A stretch of DNA of 64,000 nt from Deltaproteobacteria bacterium HGW-Deltaproteobacteria-8 (GTDB taxonomy: Bacteria; Desulfobacterota; Desulfovibrionia; Desulfovibrionales; Desulfovibrionaceae), in the NCBI GenBank assembly GCA_002840405.1, contig PHAR01000007.1, forward strand, positions 1 to 64,000, in the 5' to 3' direction. Made by a program: the position numbers and the translations under genes. The notes beneath the pieces are model-generated. The model was given only the letters and a program-made list of their open reading frames with translations, was not told where the DNA came from and made no database searches. Positions 53,425 to 62,081 of the stretch are shown in pieces (the stretch's first letter is position 1; each line of letters begins with the position of its first letter).

Positions 53425-54357
53425 TCAGCAGGCTCCGGGGGCGTCCTGCGCAGCGGGCGGCGCAAGCCCCCAGACCTGGCGCAGGGCGGCCAGCACGGCG
53501 CACAGGGCCGGGTCGGACGCGCGGTCCTTGCGGTGCAGGAAGCAGATGCCGATGGGCAGGCCCTCCACCTCGTCCAGGATGCAGACCTCGCCGCTTTTCT
53601 CCCAGCCCTCGGCCTCGGCCTGGTGCATGAGCCCAAGGCCTGCGCCGCTGGTCACCAGGGCCTTGAGCGTGCCCTCGTAGTCGGTGATGGCGACCTTCTT
53701 GATCGTGCTGGAATAGGGCTTGAGCTGGCGCTCCAAAAGCGAGCGGCAGGGGCAGGAGTCGGTGTACCAGACCCAGGATTCCTCGGCCAGCTCGCGCCAC
53801 CCGAAGCCCTTGAGACGCCCAGCCCAGGCCGCAGGGGCAACCACATGCAGGGTCGTGGTGGCCAGCTGGACGGCCTCCACCTCCTGGGCCAAAGCCAAGG
53901 GCAGCGACTCGGCCACGAAGGCGAACCCGCCGTCCAGCCGCCCGGCGCGCACGTCCTCGATAATGATGTTGCTGCTGCCCTGGGGCAGGTGCACTTCCAG
54001 CTTCGGGTGCGCGGCGCGCAAAACGTCCAGCAGCTGGCGCACGCGCAAGAGGTCCGGGTCAGTGTTGGGCGCGATGCGCAGGACCCCGGTCAGATTCTCG
54101 CGCAGGGCTCGCGCCTGGGACACAAGCTCGCCCACGCTCTTGAGCGCCGCCTCAGCCTGAGCCCGGAGGGCCTGACCCTCGCGGGTGAGCTGCATGCCGC
54201 GCGCGCTGCGCAAAAACAGCACCACGCCCAGCTCCTCCTCCAGGGCCTTCACATGAGCCGAGACCGCAGGCTGGCTGATGAACAGCTTCTCCGCCGCGCG
54301 CGTCAGGTGGCCTTCCTCGGCCACGGCCACAAAGGTGCGCAACTGATACAGCTCCAT
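53425..54357 (-). CDS. LysR-family transcriptional regulator
   Basis: The protein has 310 residues. The LysR helix-turn-helix is at the N-terminus (LRTFVAVAEEGHLTRAAEKLFISQPAVSAHVKALEEELG) and the periplasmic-binding-like effector domain follows (GVLRIAPNTDPDLLRVRQLLD). A Cys pair in TDSCPCRSLLE in the effector domain could be functional. ATG 54357 has GGAGGG upstream. The target is not evident; the divergent neighbour is a small membrane protein gene. Confidence 0.93.
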   Translation of the reverse strand: MELYQLRTFVAVAEEGHLTRAAEKLFISQPAVSAHVKALEEELGVVLFLRSARGMQLTREGQALRAQAEAALKSVGELVSQARALRENLTGVLRIAPNTDPDLLRVRQLLDVLRAAHPKLEVHLPQGSSNIIIEDVRAGRLDGGFAFVAESLPLALAQEVEAVQLATTTLHVVAPAAWAGRLKGFGWRELAEESWVWYTDSCPCRSLLERQLKPYSSTIKKVAITDYEGTLKALVTSGAGLGLMHQAEAEGWEKSGEVCILDEVEGLPIGICFLHRKDRASDPALCAVLAALRQVWGLAPPAAQDAPGAC

Positions 54358-54551
54358 CCCAAGCCCTCCGGCATACCCTGTACGTGAAAGCAAAGCCGCT
54401 GGGGCATCACGATTCCTGAACCCCAGGTTCAGGCATTGCGATTGGACCCTGGCCCGCATGCCCTGCTAGGACCAAGGCAACACAAGAGAAAACGTCCGGC
54501 CCGAACATGACACGCTTGCCCGCGCAGGTAAAGAACCCCAAGGAGGCCGCC

Positions 54552-54722
54552 ATGATCCCCATGTTTTCGGAACTCGCCCGCTTCGGCCGCTACCTGTTCA
54601 CGGCAGAGTCGCAATTCACCGTTGCCCAGTACGAGTCCGCTGCGGCAGGCGCCGTGAAGACGCTCTTCTGGGTGTTCATGTCCATCATGGCGGGCATCAC
54701 CCTGAAGTGGCTGACCACATGA
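54552..54722 (+). CDS. Small membrane protein, divergent from lysR
   Basis: The protein has 56 residues with an amphipathic N-terminus and one hydrophobic C-terminal segment (LFWVFMSIMAGITLKWL). AAGGAGG seven bases ahead of the ATG strongly supports translation. No family is recognised. Its end overlaps the 3' part of the transposase remnant on the other strand. Confidence 0.6.
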   Translation: MIPMFSELARFGRYLFTAESQFTVAQYESAAAGAVKTLFWVFMSIMAGITLKWLTT

Positions 54723-54951
54723 GCAGGGACTCCGCCCTGAACCCTGGCCAAGAGGAGATGCTGTTACACCTCGGGCCACTCGCGCTTGTGCAGACGCACG
54801 CAGGGCAGGACGCCTCGTGTCCGCGTTCCGACATCGCCGCGACCTGCGCAAGCCCATCACGGCGCAGAAATGCCTGACGCAAGGTTGTGACCTGTCCCGT
54901 GGTCAACTCCCCGAGCCGGCCGAGCAACGACTGGAATTCGGATTCCGTCAT
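54697..54951 (-). pseudogene. N-terminal fragment of an IS1595-like transposase
   Basis: The 84-residue frame opens with MTESEFQSLLGRLGELTTGQ, which looks like the start of IS1595-group transposases, and keeps one CPAC of the zinc ribbon. After that the family sequence (the arginine/tryptophan-rich stretch and second CxxC) is lost. No terminal repeats are seen. It is probably a decayed insertion-sequence end. Confidence 0.5.
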
Positions 54952-55119
54952 GGGTAGTCTCCCTCAATTCGGGGAGGCAACATGTATCAAGGATGACTCT
55001 CTCCCCTAAGGGATCAACATGGTCTTTGAACAGAACCAATGCCCCCCCATGGATGCGCAGGCGGCGCCAGCGCCGGAGTCAGCAACTTGTCCTAAGTGGC
55101 GAGCACTCTACGCAACCTG

Positions 55120-56859
55120 TCAGGCAGAAAAGACCGTATCCCAAAGTCCCTGAAAAAAATTCCTGCAGTTGACCCCAAGTGACCGGATGCGGTAGCCGCC
55201 CTCCTGGATGACAACAGTGGGACGTCCCAGCTCGCCGACCATTCTGCCATTGGCAGCGAAGTCACGGGCCGTCAGGGACCAGGTGCCCGTGGGGTCGCCC
55301 TTGGCAGGGTCCAACCCCAAGGCCAGCACCAGGAAATCCGGAGCGAAAGCGCGCACCTCGGCCAGAGCCCGGGCCAGGACATTGCGGTACATGTGCCCGT
55401 CCACGCGCTCCTGGAGCGGGAAGTTGCGGTTGAAGCCCATCCCCGGCCCTTCGCCGCGCTCATCGCGGAAGCCGCTGAAATATGGATAGGAAAAGCTCGG
55501 GTGGCCGTGGATGGACACGGTGAGCACATCGGAGCGGCTGTAAAATATCTGCTGCGTGCCGTTGCCGTGGTGATAGTCCAGGTCAAGCACGGCAACACGT
55601 CCCAGGCGCGAGAGGAACTGCGCGGCCAGGGCGGCATTGTTCAGATAGCAGAACCCGCCGAAGGCGCGACGCTCTGCGTGGTGCCCGGGTGGCCGGACCA
55701 GGGCGTAGGCCAGGCGATGCCCAGAGGCGATCGCTGAGGCGGCTGTCAGCGCGCAGTCCGCAGCACGGCGCGCAGCCAGCCATGCGTTGGAAGTGAGCGG
55801 AGTGAAGGTGTCAATGCAGTAGTACCCAGCTCTGACCGGCAGATCTCGAGGCGGCTTGGCCTGGTTGCGGAGGGGAAAGACGTATGGATAGACCATGCGG
55901 CCCTGGGGTATGCGCAGACAAACGCGCTTAAGATAGTCCACAAAGTCCGCATCATGCACAGCCTTGATGTGGGTGTCCGGGAAGTGGCGGGGGCGAAGCT
56001 CCTCAAACAACCCGGTAGGCCTGAGTTGGTCAAGTATGCGGTCTACTCGAACAGGGGCCTCCACGTAGCCGCGCTCGTGCACGTGATGGATATCGTGGCG
56101 ATCGTTCACGACGAGAGCGATGAGCTGGTCGGAGCCAACGATCCGGCGCGGGAGGGGCTCCTCGCGAATTTCGGCGTAACGCGGCGGCCTCAGGGACACG
56201 GGGCCATCTGCGATCGAGCGGACGACCATCTCAACATATTCCGGCGAGCAGATTCCCTTGTACTTGCGCTCAAGCACGGCCCGCACAATGGCGCGTGCGC
56301 GCCGGCCGGACAGTGGCCTGGCGTTGTCCAGCGTGTCGACAACCAAGTACGGCGGACAGTCCCCGCCAGGCACGAGCGGGGTTTCGTAAGCAGTTCCGAC
56401 CATGGGCCGGGCCCCAAACCGTTCATAGAAACGCAGCCGCGCACGGTTCTGCGCCAGCATCTGCGGATCTGCACAAAGCGCGGGATCGTCAGGCAGGCAC
56501 TCGAAGAACAGGCATGCAGCCTTCAGAGCCCTGGCCTCACGGCGCGCACGCTCATAGAGCACTCCGCCCAGTCCCCGGCTGGTCATGGCCTTCGGCACGG
56601 ACAAGAAATCAAGGTAGCAAAAACGGAGATCCGGAAAATGCATAAGGAGTGAAAACCCTTGCACTTTCTCACGGACAACGGCGACAAACAGGATGGTCCT
56701 GAACCCCACGGAGACCGGGTCACGCAGCAACACCGGCAAGCCGTCGATCTCTTCACGGCTGAGCAGCTGGAACTGCTCTCTCAGGATCGTTTGAGCCGCA
56801 GCCAAGGCATCGCGATCAACCGGCAGAGTGTCGTCGTAAATTCGGCGTATTCTGAACAT
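55120..56859 (-). CDS. GNAT acetyltransferase-histone deacetylase fusion
   Basis: The protein has 579 residues. Residues ~1-170 look like a GNAT acetyltransferase (acetyl-CoA loop AMTSRGLGGVLYERARREA). Residues ~240-579 form an HDAC/acetylpolyamine amidohydrolase domain: RPPGHHAE (H393, H394), zinc ligands D428 and H430 in DLDYHHGNGTQ and D517 in GLDPAKGDPTG, and catalytic Tyr556 in EGGYRI. All active-site residues appear intact. It could remove acetyl groups from polyamines or proteins; the fused GNAT domain may make the same modification. ATG 56859 has only a weak ribosome site, in an AT-richer stretch. Confidence 0.85.
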   Translation of the reverse strand: MFRIRRIYDDTLPVDRDALAAAQTILREQFQLLSREEIDGLPVLLRDPVSVGFRTILFVAVVREKVQGFSLLMHFPDLRFCYLDFLSVPKAMTSRGLGGVLYERARREARALKAACLFFECLPDDPALCADPQMLAQNRARLRFYERFGARPMVGTAYETPLVPGGDCPPYLVVDTLDNARPLSGRRARAIVRAVLERKYKGICSPEYVEMVVRSIADGPVSLRPPRYAEIREEPLPRRIVGSDQLIALVVNDRHDIHHVHERGYVEAPVRVDRILDQLRPTGLFEELRPRHFPDTHIKAVHDADFVDYLKRVCLRIPQGRMVYPYVFPLRNQAKPPRDLPVRAGYYCIDTFTPLTSNAWLAARRAADCALTAASAIASGHRLAYALVRPPGHHAERRAFGGFCYLNNAALAAQFLSRLGRVAVLDLDYHHGNGTQQIFYSRSDVLTVSIHGHPSFSYPYFSGFRDERGEGPGMGFNRNFPLQERVDGHMYRNVLARALAEVRAFAPDFLVLALGLDPAKGDPTGTWSLTARDFAANGRMVGELGRPTVVIQEGGYRIRSLGVNCRNFFQGLWDTVFSA

Positions 56860-57043
56860 TCTCGTTTAATAATCCATTCAGAAAAAAAAGGGAACATGAG
56901 AACATTTACGCCTGTCGCAGCAGTGGAAGATGACGGGGAACAATACTGGCAGCAACGGCGCTCCAGGCAGGAACCCTTCGCAGAGGTGAGGGGGGGCTTG
57001 GGGGCCATTATGAACCCCGAAGGGGGCCCCACAGCCGCTGGGG

Positions 57044-57334
57044 CTATTCGTTTTCTTTTGGCCCCAGGGTGGCGGGAGCGCGGCCCTCGCGTAAGGAGGC
57101 AAAGGCCTCAAGCAGGCGTTTCTGCACGGCCTCCCAGCCGCCGGGGGCGTGGGGCAGCGCGCAGGCTGTGCAGTCCTTGACCAGTCCACGCCAGCCGGGC
57201 GTGCCGCCGCAGTCCTGCAGAAAATACAGCGGGCAGTAGCAGAACAGGCAGTTGAAGGTGCCCGGATCCGCGTTTTTGTGGCAGGGGAAATATTCGCAGG
57301 CGCTGTTTTGCATGTGCTTGAAGTTCTCGCTCAT
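57044..57334 (-). CDS. Cysteine-rich small-domain protein, possible metal binder
   Basis: The protein has 96 residues. Cysteines are clustered: CEYFPCHK, FNCLFCYCPLYF, DCGG and DCTAC. This matches the cysteine-rich small domain found near cobalamin genes. A metal-binding role is likely but unproven. Its ATG overlaps the yjbQ stop (ATGA), and cobM is the first gene of the same unit, so a link with cobalamin or corrinoid work is suggested. Confidence 0.75.
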   Translation of the reverse strand: MSENFKHMQNSACEYFPCHKNADPGTFNCLFCYCPLYFLQDCGGTPGWRGLVKDCTACALPHAPGGWEAVQKRLLEAFASLREGRAPATLGPKENE

Positions 57335-57867
57335 GCGCCGTCCTCCCCGCCGTCCTCGCCAAGCTCTGCTCCAACCCCAATCTCGGCCCCGGCCCCGCAC
57401 GCGTCGGGCAGGAACTGCACCAGCACGCTGCGCCGCCTTGGTCCGTCAAACTCGCAGAGATAGATCTTCTGCCAGGTGCCGAGCTGCAGCAGCCCGCCAG
57501 AGACAGGCACCAGCTGCATTGGTCCCATGAGGCTGGTCTTGATGTGCGCGTCGGAGTTGCCCTCGGCGTGGCGGAACCCGCCGCCCTCTCCACCAGTAAT
57601 TGGCACCAGGTGCGCCAGGTGTCCCAGCATGTCGCGCTTGACGTCCGGGTCCGCTCCCTCGTTGATGGTGACCCCTGCTGTGGTGTGCGGCGAGTAGACC
57701 AGCACCGCGCCTTCGGTCAGGCCCGTGGTCAGGCCCGTGGACAGGCCTGTGGGCAGGCCCATGGGCTGCTGCGACTCGCGCACCATGTCCCTGAGGGCGG
57801 CGGCCACCTCGGCCGTGATGTCCAGAAACTCCTCGCGCCGCGTGGTGGAGAGAGTCAACTTCCGCAT
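57331..57867 (-). CDS. YjbQ/UPF0047-family protein
   Basis: The protein has 178 residues. The family signature is clear: GAVLVYSPHTTAGVTINEGADPDVKRDM, then FRHAEGNSDAHIKTSLMG and LGTWQKIYLCEFDGPRRR. Members have weak thiamine-phosphate synthase activity; the true role is unclear. A four-fold repeat of the form (P/S/T)(T/M)GL near residues 36-51 comes from a 12-bp DNA repeat and is not part of the usual fold. It overlaps cobM by one base and the Cys-rich gene by four. Confidence 0.88.
   Translation of the reverse strand: MRKLTLSTTRREEFLDITAEVAAALRDMVRESQQPMGLPTGLSTGLTTGLTEGAVLVYSPHTTAGVTINEGADPDVKRDMLGHLAHLVPITGGEGGGFRHAEGNSDAHIKTSLMGPMQLVPVSGGLLQLGTWQKIYLCEFDGPRRRSVLVQFLPDACGAGAEIGVGAELGEDGGEDGA
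57717..57764. repeat. 12-bp in-frame tandem repeat inside yjbQ-like gene
   Basis: Four units (57717-57728, 57729-57740, 57741-57752, 57753-57764) of the form TCAGGCCCGTGG with a few substitutions. The length keeps the reading frame, so copy-number change would only lengthen or shorten a loop. Confidence 0.85.
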
Positions 57868-58682
57868 CAGTCCTCCCCTTCCCTGCCGGTGTCGTCGGGG
57901 CCGTTTCCGAATTCCTGGCCCTCACGCAAGCCATGCGTGAAGCCAGGGTCATACAGCTTCGACTGCGAGGCCCCGGCGGGCAGGTCCTGGCCTGGCAGGA
58001 CCAGAAATACGGTCTGCCGGGTGAAGCCGTGGCTGCGCGCGGTCTCGGCCAGGTCGGCCAGGCGTGTGCGAACGGTCTCGCCGCCGGGCCAGCCCACCTT
58101 GTGGCCCAGCACCACCAGGGTGTCCGGGGCGTAGCCGCCCTCCAGCAGCTCGGCCTGCAGGCGCTCCGGTTCGCCTGCGGAGAGCAGCACGGCCAAGGCC
58201 GCACCGTGGGCGGCGAGCTTGGGCAGGGCCTCGGCCTCGGGCACCGGGGTGCGGCCGGACAGGCGCGAGATGATGACGGTCTGCGGCCCGCCGGGCACGG
58301 TCAGGGAGACCTTGGCCGCAGCGGCCGTGGCAAAGGCCGAGGACACGCCGGGCACCACGTCCCAGTCGATGCCGTCGGCGTCGAGCAACGCGGCCTGCTC
58401 GCGCACCGCGCCGTACAGGGACGGCTCGCCGGTGTGCACGCGCGCGGCCAGGCCGCCGGACCTGACGCAGTCGCGCAGCAGGGCGTGGGTTTCGGGCAGG
58501 GAGAGCGGCGCAGAGTCAATAAGCGGCACGCCAGCCCGGGCGATGGCCAGCACCTGGACCGGGACCAGCGACCCGGCAAAGACCACGAGGTCGGCGCTGG
58601 AAATGAGCCGGGCGCCCTTGACGGTGATGAGCTCGGGATCGCCGGGACCGGCGCCGATGAACCAGACTTTGCCTTGGGCCAC
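57867..58682 (-). CDS. cobM: Precorrin-4 / cobalt-precorrin-4 C11-methyltransferase
   Basis: The protein has 271 residues. The SAM-methyltransferase start VWFIGAGPGDPELITVKGARLI is at the N-terminus, followed by DLVVFAGSLVP, RVHTGEPSLYGAVREQ and VVPGVSSAFATAAA, the CobM/CbiF pattern. It methylates C11 of the corrin ring during cobalamin synthesis. The GTG start at 58682 has GGGGGAGGGG upstream. The C-terminal 25 residues are unusual for the family. It heads the cobM-yjbQ-Cys-rich unit. Confidence 0.9.
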   Translation of the reverse strand: MAQGKVWFIGAGPGDPELITVKGARLISSADLVVFAGSLVPVQVLAIARAGVPLIDSAPLSLPETHALLRDCVRSGGLAARVHTGEPSLYGAVREQAALLDADGIDWDVVPGVSSAFATAAAAKVSLTVPGGPQTVIISRLSGRTPVPEAEALPKLAAHGAALAVLLSAGEPERLQAELLEGGYAPDTLVVLGHKVGWPGGETVRTRLADLAETARSHGFTRQTVFLVLPGQDLPAGASQSKLYDPGFTHGLREGQEFGNGPDDTGREGED

Positions 58683-58744
58683 TGCCCCTCCCCCGCTCTG
58701 AAACGAACAGGCCCGCAGGCTGCATGACGCTGCCCCGGGCCAGG

Positions 58745-58773
58745 AAAAAAGGGAGGGCGCGCGGCCCTCCCTC
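58745..58773 (-). terminator. Rho-independent terminator of roo
   Basis: Seven perfect pairs (58751-58757 with 58765-58771) are followed on the minus strand by TTTTTT. It lies just beyond the roo stop. Confidence 0.9.
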
Positions 58774-58788
58774 AACTCTTGCTTCCGG

Positions 58789-60003
58789 CTAGGCCGCCAG
58801 CTTGGCCTTGATGGCCTGGCCGACCTTCTGGCCGAGCTCATAGCAGGCCTGGAAGGTCTCGTGGTCCGGGCGGTTCTTGACCTTCACGGCGGGCTCGACC
58901 ATGTCCATGCCCATGCCGGAGAGGTGCTCGGTCAGGATCTTCACGCACTCGCCACTCCAGCCAAAGGAGCCGAAGGCCGCGCCGATCTTGTTCTGCGGGC
59001 GCAGGCCCTTCATGTAGGTGAGCACGTCGGCCACCATGGGCAGGATGCCGTTGTTGTGCGTGGGCGAGCCCACGAGGACCGCCGCCGCGTCGAAGACCTC
59101 GCTCATCACCGCGCTGTGGTGGTTGTGCTTCACGCTCATGAGGCGCACGCTGACGCCCTCGGACACCAGGCCGTCGCAGATGGCCCGGGCCATCTTCTCG
59201 GTGCTGTGCCACATGGTGTCATAGATGATGACGGCCTTGTTGGCTGGCTTCTGCAGGGCGAACTCGCGGTAGCTGTTCAGGGCGAAGGCCACGTCTTCGT
59301 GTCCGCGCCAGATGAGCCCGTGGTCCGGGCAGAGCATGTCGATGTCCAGGTTCATGCCCGCCAGGGCGTCCAGGGTCTTGAGCACCATGGGCGAGTAAGG
59401 CAGCACGATGTTGGCGTAGTACTCGGCCAGGAGCCGGTTCAGGATGCCACGGTCCACCTCGTCGACGAAGCGCTCGGTGGTGGCCCAGTTCTGGCCGAAG
59501 GCGTCGGAACAGAAGGCGATTTTGTCTTCAGGAATGTAGGAGACCATGTTGTCCGGCCAGTGCAGCATGCGCGTCTCGATGAACTGGATGGTGCGCTTGC
59601 CGATGCTGATGCTCGCGCCCGTGGGCACGACCTCGATGGGCCAGTCCTTGGAGTCATGGTAGAAGGAGCGCAGGGCCTTTTCGCCCATGGGCGAAACGAA
59701 GATCTTCTCCGGCTTGAAGCGCTCCACGATGACATCCAGGCAGCCGGCGTGGTCCGGCTCCAGGTGGTTCACCACCATGTAGTCGATGTGCAGCTCGCCG
59801 CCGCAGGCCTGGGACACGGAGCACAAAAACTCGGACAAGAAGTCGGATTTGACGGTGTCGATGAGGACGGTCTTTTCGTCGCGCACCAGGAAGGAGTTGT
59901 AGGTGGTGCCGCGCGGAGACAGGGAATAACCGTGGAAGTCGCGGCTGTCCCAGTCCACAGCGCCCACCCAGAAGATATCTTTCTTGATCTCAACAGGCTT
60001 CAT
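58789..60003 (-). CDS. roo: Rubredoxin:oxygen oxidoreductase (flavodiiron protein)
   Basis: The protein has 404 residues. The beta-lactamase-like diiron domain keeps H80-x-E82-x-D84-H85, H148, D167 and H228. The flavodoxin domain begins near residue 255 (VIIYDTMWHSTEKMARAI). It reduces O2 to water with electrons from rubredoxin in the cytoplasm. ATG 60003 has GGAGAGAG upstream. The rubredoxin gene is directly upstream on the same strand, as in other Desulfovibrio species. Confidence 0.96.
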   Translation of the reverse strand: MKPVEIKKDIFWVGAVDWDSRDFHGYSLSPRGTTYNSFLVRDEKTVLIDTVKSDFLSEFLCSVSQACGGELHIDYMVVNHLEPDHAGCLDVIVERFKPEKIFVSPMGEKALRSFYHDSKDWPIEVVPTGASISIGKRTIQFIETRMLHWPDNMVSYIPEDKIAFCSDAFGQNWATTERFVDEVDRGILNRLLAEYYANIVLPYSPMVLKTLDALAGMNLDIDMLCPDHGLIWRGHEDVAFALNSYREFALQKPANKAVIIYDTMWHSTEKMARAICDGLVSEGVSVRLMSVKHNHHSAVMSEVFDAAAVLVGSPTHNNGILPMVADVLTYMKGLRPQNKIGAAFGSFGWSGECVKILTEHLSGMGMDMVEPAVKVKNRPDHETFQACYELGQKVGQAIKAKLAA

Positions 60004-60159
60004 GCGCTCTCTCCATGCTTTGGGTCGGATGAAAGGCGGCCCGGATGGCGCGGGCAGGCCCGGATGTTCACTAGCCTTGTGGAAACACGGGGAGCGCCCC
60101 CTTGTCAAGAAGGCGCTCCCTGCCTGGTTGCCTGGCCACCAAAAGGCGGCCGGGCCGGG

Positions 60160-60552
60160 TTATTCTGGACTGAAGTCGCTCTTGCTGGCGCCGCAGATGG
60201 GGCAGGACCAGGAGGCCGGGACATCGTCGAACTTGGTGCCGGGCTTCACGCCGTTATCGGGGTCGCCAGCGGCGGGGTCATAGACATAGCCACAGATGTT
60301 GCACACATACTTCTGCATGGACTCTTCTCCTGCGACCGGCGTGGGGCAGGACACCTCAACGGTGGAGCCTGGCCCGGCGAGGGGACGGAAGCATCTTTTG
60401 GTTCCCCCGCAGACGGGGCAGTGCCACTCGTCCGGGAGGTCCTCAAACTTCGTCCCTGCCGGGATCTTGCCTTTGCGGTCGCCCTTGTCAGGGTTGTAGA
60501 TATAGCCGCAGTTCGTGGTCTGGCACTGGTACATTTCCTCAGGCTCGGCCAT
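60160..60552 (-). CDS. Double-domain rubredoxin
   Basis: The protein has 130 residues with two rubredoxin domains. The first uses a CX4C knuckle ([14 protein letters not shown]) plus CPVC, a rarer rubredoxin form; the second has the standard CX2C ([12 protein letters not shown]) plus CPIC. Each binds one iron. A linker of about 25 residues joins them. The second domain starts with Met-Gln-Lys-Tyr and has AGGAG nine bases ahead (ATG 60318), so it may also be made on its own. It is the electron donor for Roo, encoded next. Confidence 0.9.
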   Translation of the reverse strand: MAEPEEMYQCQTTNCGYIYNPDKGDRKGKIPAGTKFEDLPDEWHCPVCGGTKRCFRPLAGPGSTVEVSCPTPVAGEESMQKYVCNICGYVYDPAAGDPDNGVKPGTKFDDVPASWSCPICGASKSDFSPE

Positions 60553-60586
60553 GCGGCACCTCCTCGTTCGGGGTCGAAAATGGGAG

Positions 60587-60973
60587 CTAGCCCTTGGCCG
60601 ACCAGAGGCCGTGCAGGTTGCAGTACTCCCGCGCGCTGACGCTGGCCGCGTGGGCGCAGCAGAACTCAGCTTCGGGAGCATCGCCGGGCTTGAGGATCTT
60701 GGTGTAGATGATATTGCCCACCATCAGCTCGATCCACTCGATGTAGTGCTTCTCTTCCATGGGATGGGCAACGGAACCGACCTTGACCTTGTAGCCAGTG
60801 GCGGTCTTCTCGATGACCGGCACATGCTTTTCCTTGGCCGCATCCACAGTGTTTTCGGTCATGAGCTTCATGGGCTGTCCGCAGCAAACCAGGTCGCCGC
60901 CGCCCGCGTGGACAACGATGACGATATTGCCGCAAACATCACACTTATATACCTGTCCGCATTCTATTCCCAT
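60587..60973 (-). CDS. dfx: Desulfoferrodoxin (superoxide reductase)
   Basis: The protein has 128 residues. The desulforedoxin-type center I has C11, C14, C30 and C31. The superoxide-reducing center II has H50, H70, H76, C118 and H121, with Glu48-Lys49 nearby as in the family. It reduces superoxide to peroxide without making O2. The ATG has GAGGAGG upstream. It lies ahead of the rubredoxin and roo genes in a classic oxygen-defence arrangement. Confidence 0.96.
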   Translation of the reverse strand: MGIECGQVYKCDVCGNIVIVVHAGGGDLVCCGQPMKLMTENTVDAAKEKHVPVIEKTATGYKVKVGSVAHPMEEKHYIEWIELMVGNIIYTKILKPGDAPEAEFCCAHAASVSAREYCNLHGLWSAKG

Positions 60974-61007
60974 GGTGCCTCCTCGCTAGATGTTTGGAGA
61001 ATACTGC

Positions 61008-61521
61008 CTACCAGTTTTCCTCGGCTATTTCAAAATGCGCCTGAGGATGGGCGCAGGCCGGACACTTGTTGGGCGCGGCCACACCCTCGTAAACGTACCC
61101 GCAGTTGCGGCAGCGCCAGGTGACGGTTCTCGTGGAAACGCTCGGCCACGGCGATGGCGTCAAAGATCGAGGCGATCTCGGTGAGGCCTTCTTCACGCGC
61201 GGTGGCGGCGAACTCGGGGTACATGCTGGTCTGCTCGTGGTTCTCGCCGCCAGCGGAGCCCTTCAGGTTCTCCAGGGTGCTGCCGATGGTTCCGGCCGGG
61301 AAAGAGGCGGTAACTTCGACCTCGCCGCCCTCAAGGAGGTTGAACAGGCGCTTGGCATGCTCCTTTTCCTGGCTGGCGGTCTCCTCGAACACGGCTGCGA
61401 CCTGGACGAAGCCCTCTTTCTTGGCCGCAGCGGCGAAGTAGGTGTAACGGTTACGGGCCTGCGACTCCCCGGCAAAGGCGGCGAGGATATTTTTTTCGGT
61501 GCGCGTTCCACGAATGCTCAT
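61008..61521 (-). pseudogene. rbr: Rubrerythrin with frameshifting deletion
   Basis: From ATG 61521 (AGGAGAG upstream) the reading gives a good rubrerythrin diiron domain: TRTEKNILAAFAGESQARNRY, QEKEHAKRLF, AVAERFHENR. At about 61132 it leaves the family and runs to a stop at 61030. The rubredoxin-like C-terminus (WRCRNCGYVYEG, CPACAHPQAHFE) continues in another frame to a stop at 61008. About 18 residues that normally join the two parts are missing, so a deletion that is not a multiple of three (roughly 50-60 bases) occurred, or the assembly is wrong. Iron ligands of the first domain survive. Confidence 0.85.
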
Positions 61522-61633
61522 TTGCTCTCTCCTGTGCTGTGCTGATGCCATTCGGCCAGCAGGTGTCGACATTTCAGACTGTAACACAACAGGTGGAGAG
61601 CGCCAGAAAAAAAAGCCGGGGCAAACGAGCCCG

Positions 61634-62038
61634 TCAGCAATCCTTTCCAGCGCAGGTCGGACAGACCCCGACAAACTCCACATCGCACCTGAGGCTCGAA
61701 TACCCCATGGACTGCTCCACGGGGAGATTGGGCAAGGCAATGGGCCACTCCAGGTCATCCACCCGGCCGCAGACCGAACAACGCAGATGCGGATGCGCCG
61801 CGGGGTTGCCGTCGAAACGCTTCTGCGTTCCGGCTCCTCCCAGACGCAAAACCACTCCCCTGCTGCTCAGGAAGTCCAGGTTGCGGTATACCGTGCCCAA
61901 GCTGATTCGGGGCAGGATCTTGCGGACCATGTCGTAGACTTCGTCGGCCGTCGGGTGTGAGGTCACCTTGCGCAATTCCGCAAGGATCGTTTCCCTCTGC
62001 CGCGACAGGCGTGCGCCCTTGTTGTCTTCCGTTTTCAT
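61634..62038 (-). CDS. perR: Fur-family regulator, PerR-like
   Basis: The protein has 134 residues. The winged helix (SRQRETILAELRKVTSHPTADEVYDMVR, ISLGTVYRNLDFLSSRG) is typical of Fur/PerR. Metal-site residues include HPHLRCSVCG and a C-terminal CPTC, giving the structural zinc pairs. Context beside superoxide reductase, Roo and rubrerythrin favours PerR over Fur. A palindromic AT-rich box lies just upstream, consistent with self-control. Confidence 0.9.
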   Translation of the reverse strand: MKTEDNKGARLSRQRETILAELRKVTSHPTADEVYDMVRKILPRISLGTVYRNLDFLSSRGVVLRLGGAGTQKRFDGNPAAHPHLRCSVCGRVDDLEWPIALPNLPVEQSMGYSSLRCDVEFVGVCPTCAGKDC

Positions 62039-62054
62039 TCAAGGCCTCGCTGTG

Positions 62055-62073
62055 TGATAATCATTACTAATAA
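62055..62073. promoter_or_regulatory. Candidate PerR/Fur operator
   Basis: TGATAATCATTACTAATAA is a good partial match to Fur/PerR boxes (GATAATCATTA core). It is 17 bases ahead of perR and just before a ribosome site on the opposite strand, so it could control both directions. Confidence 0.6.
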
Positions 62074-62081
62074 GGAGGCGT

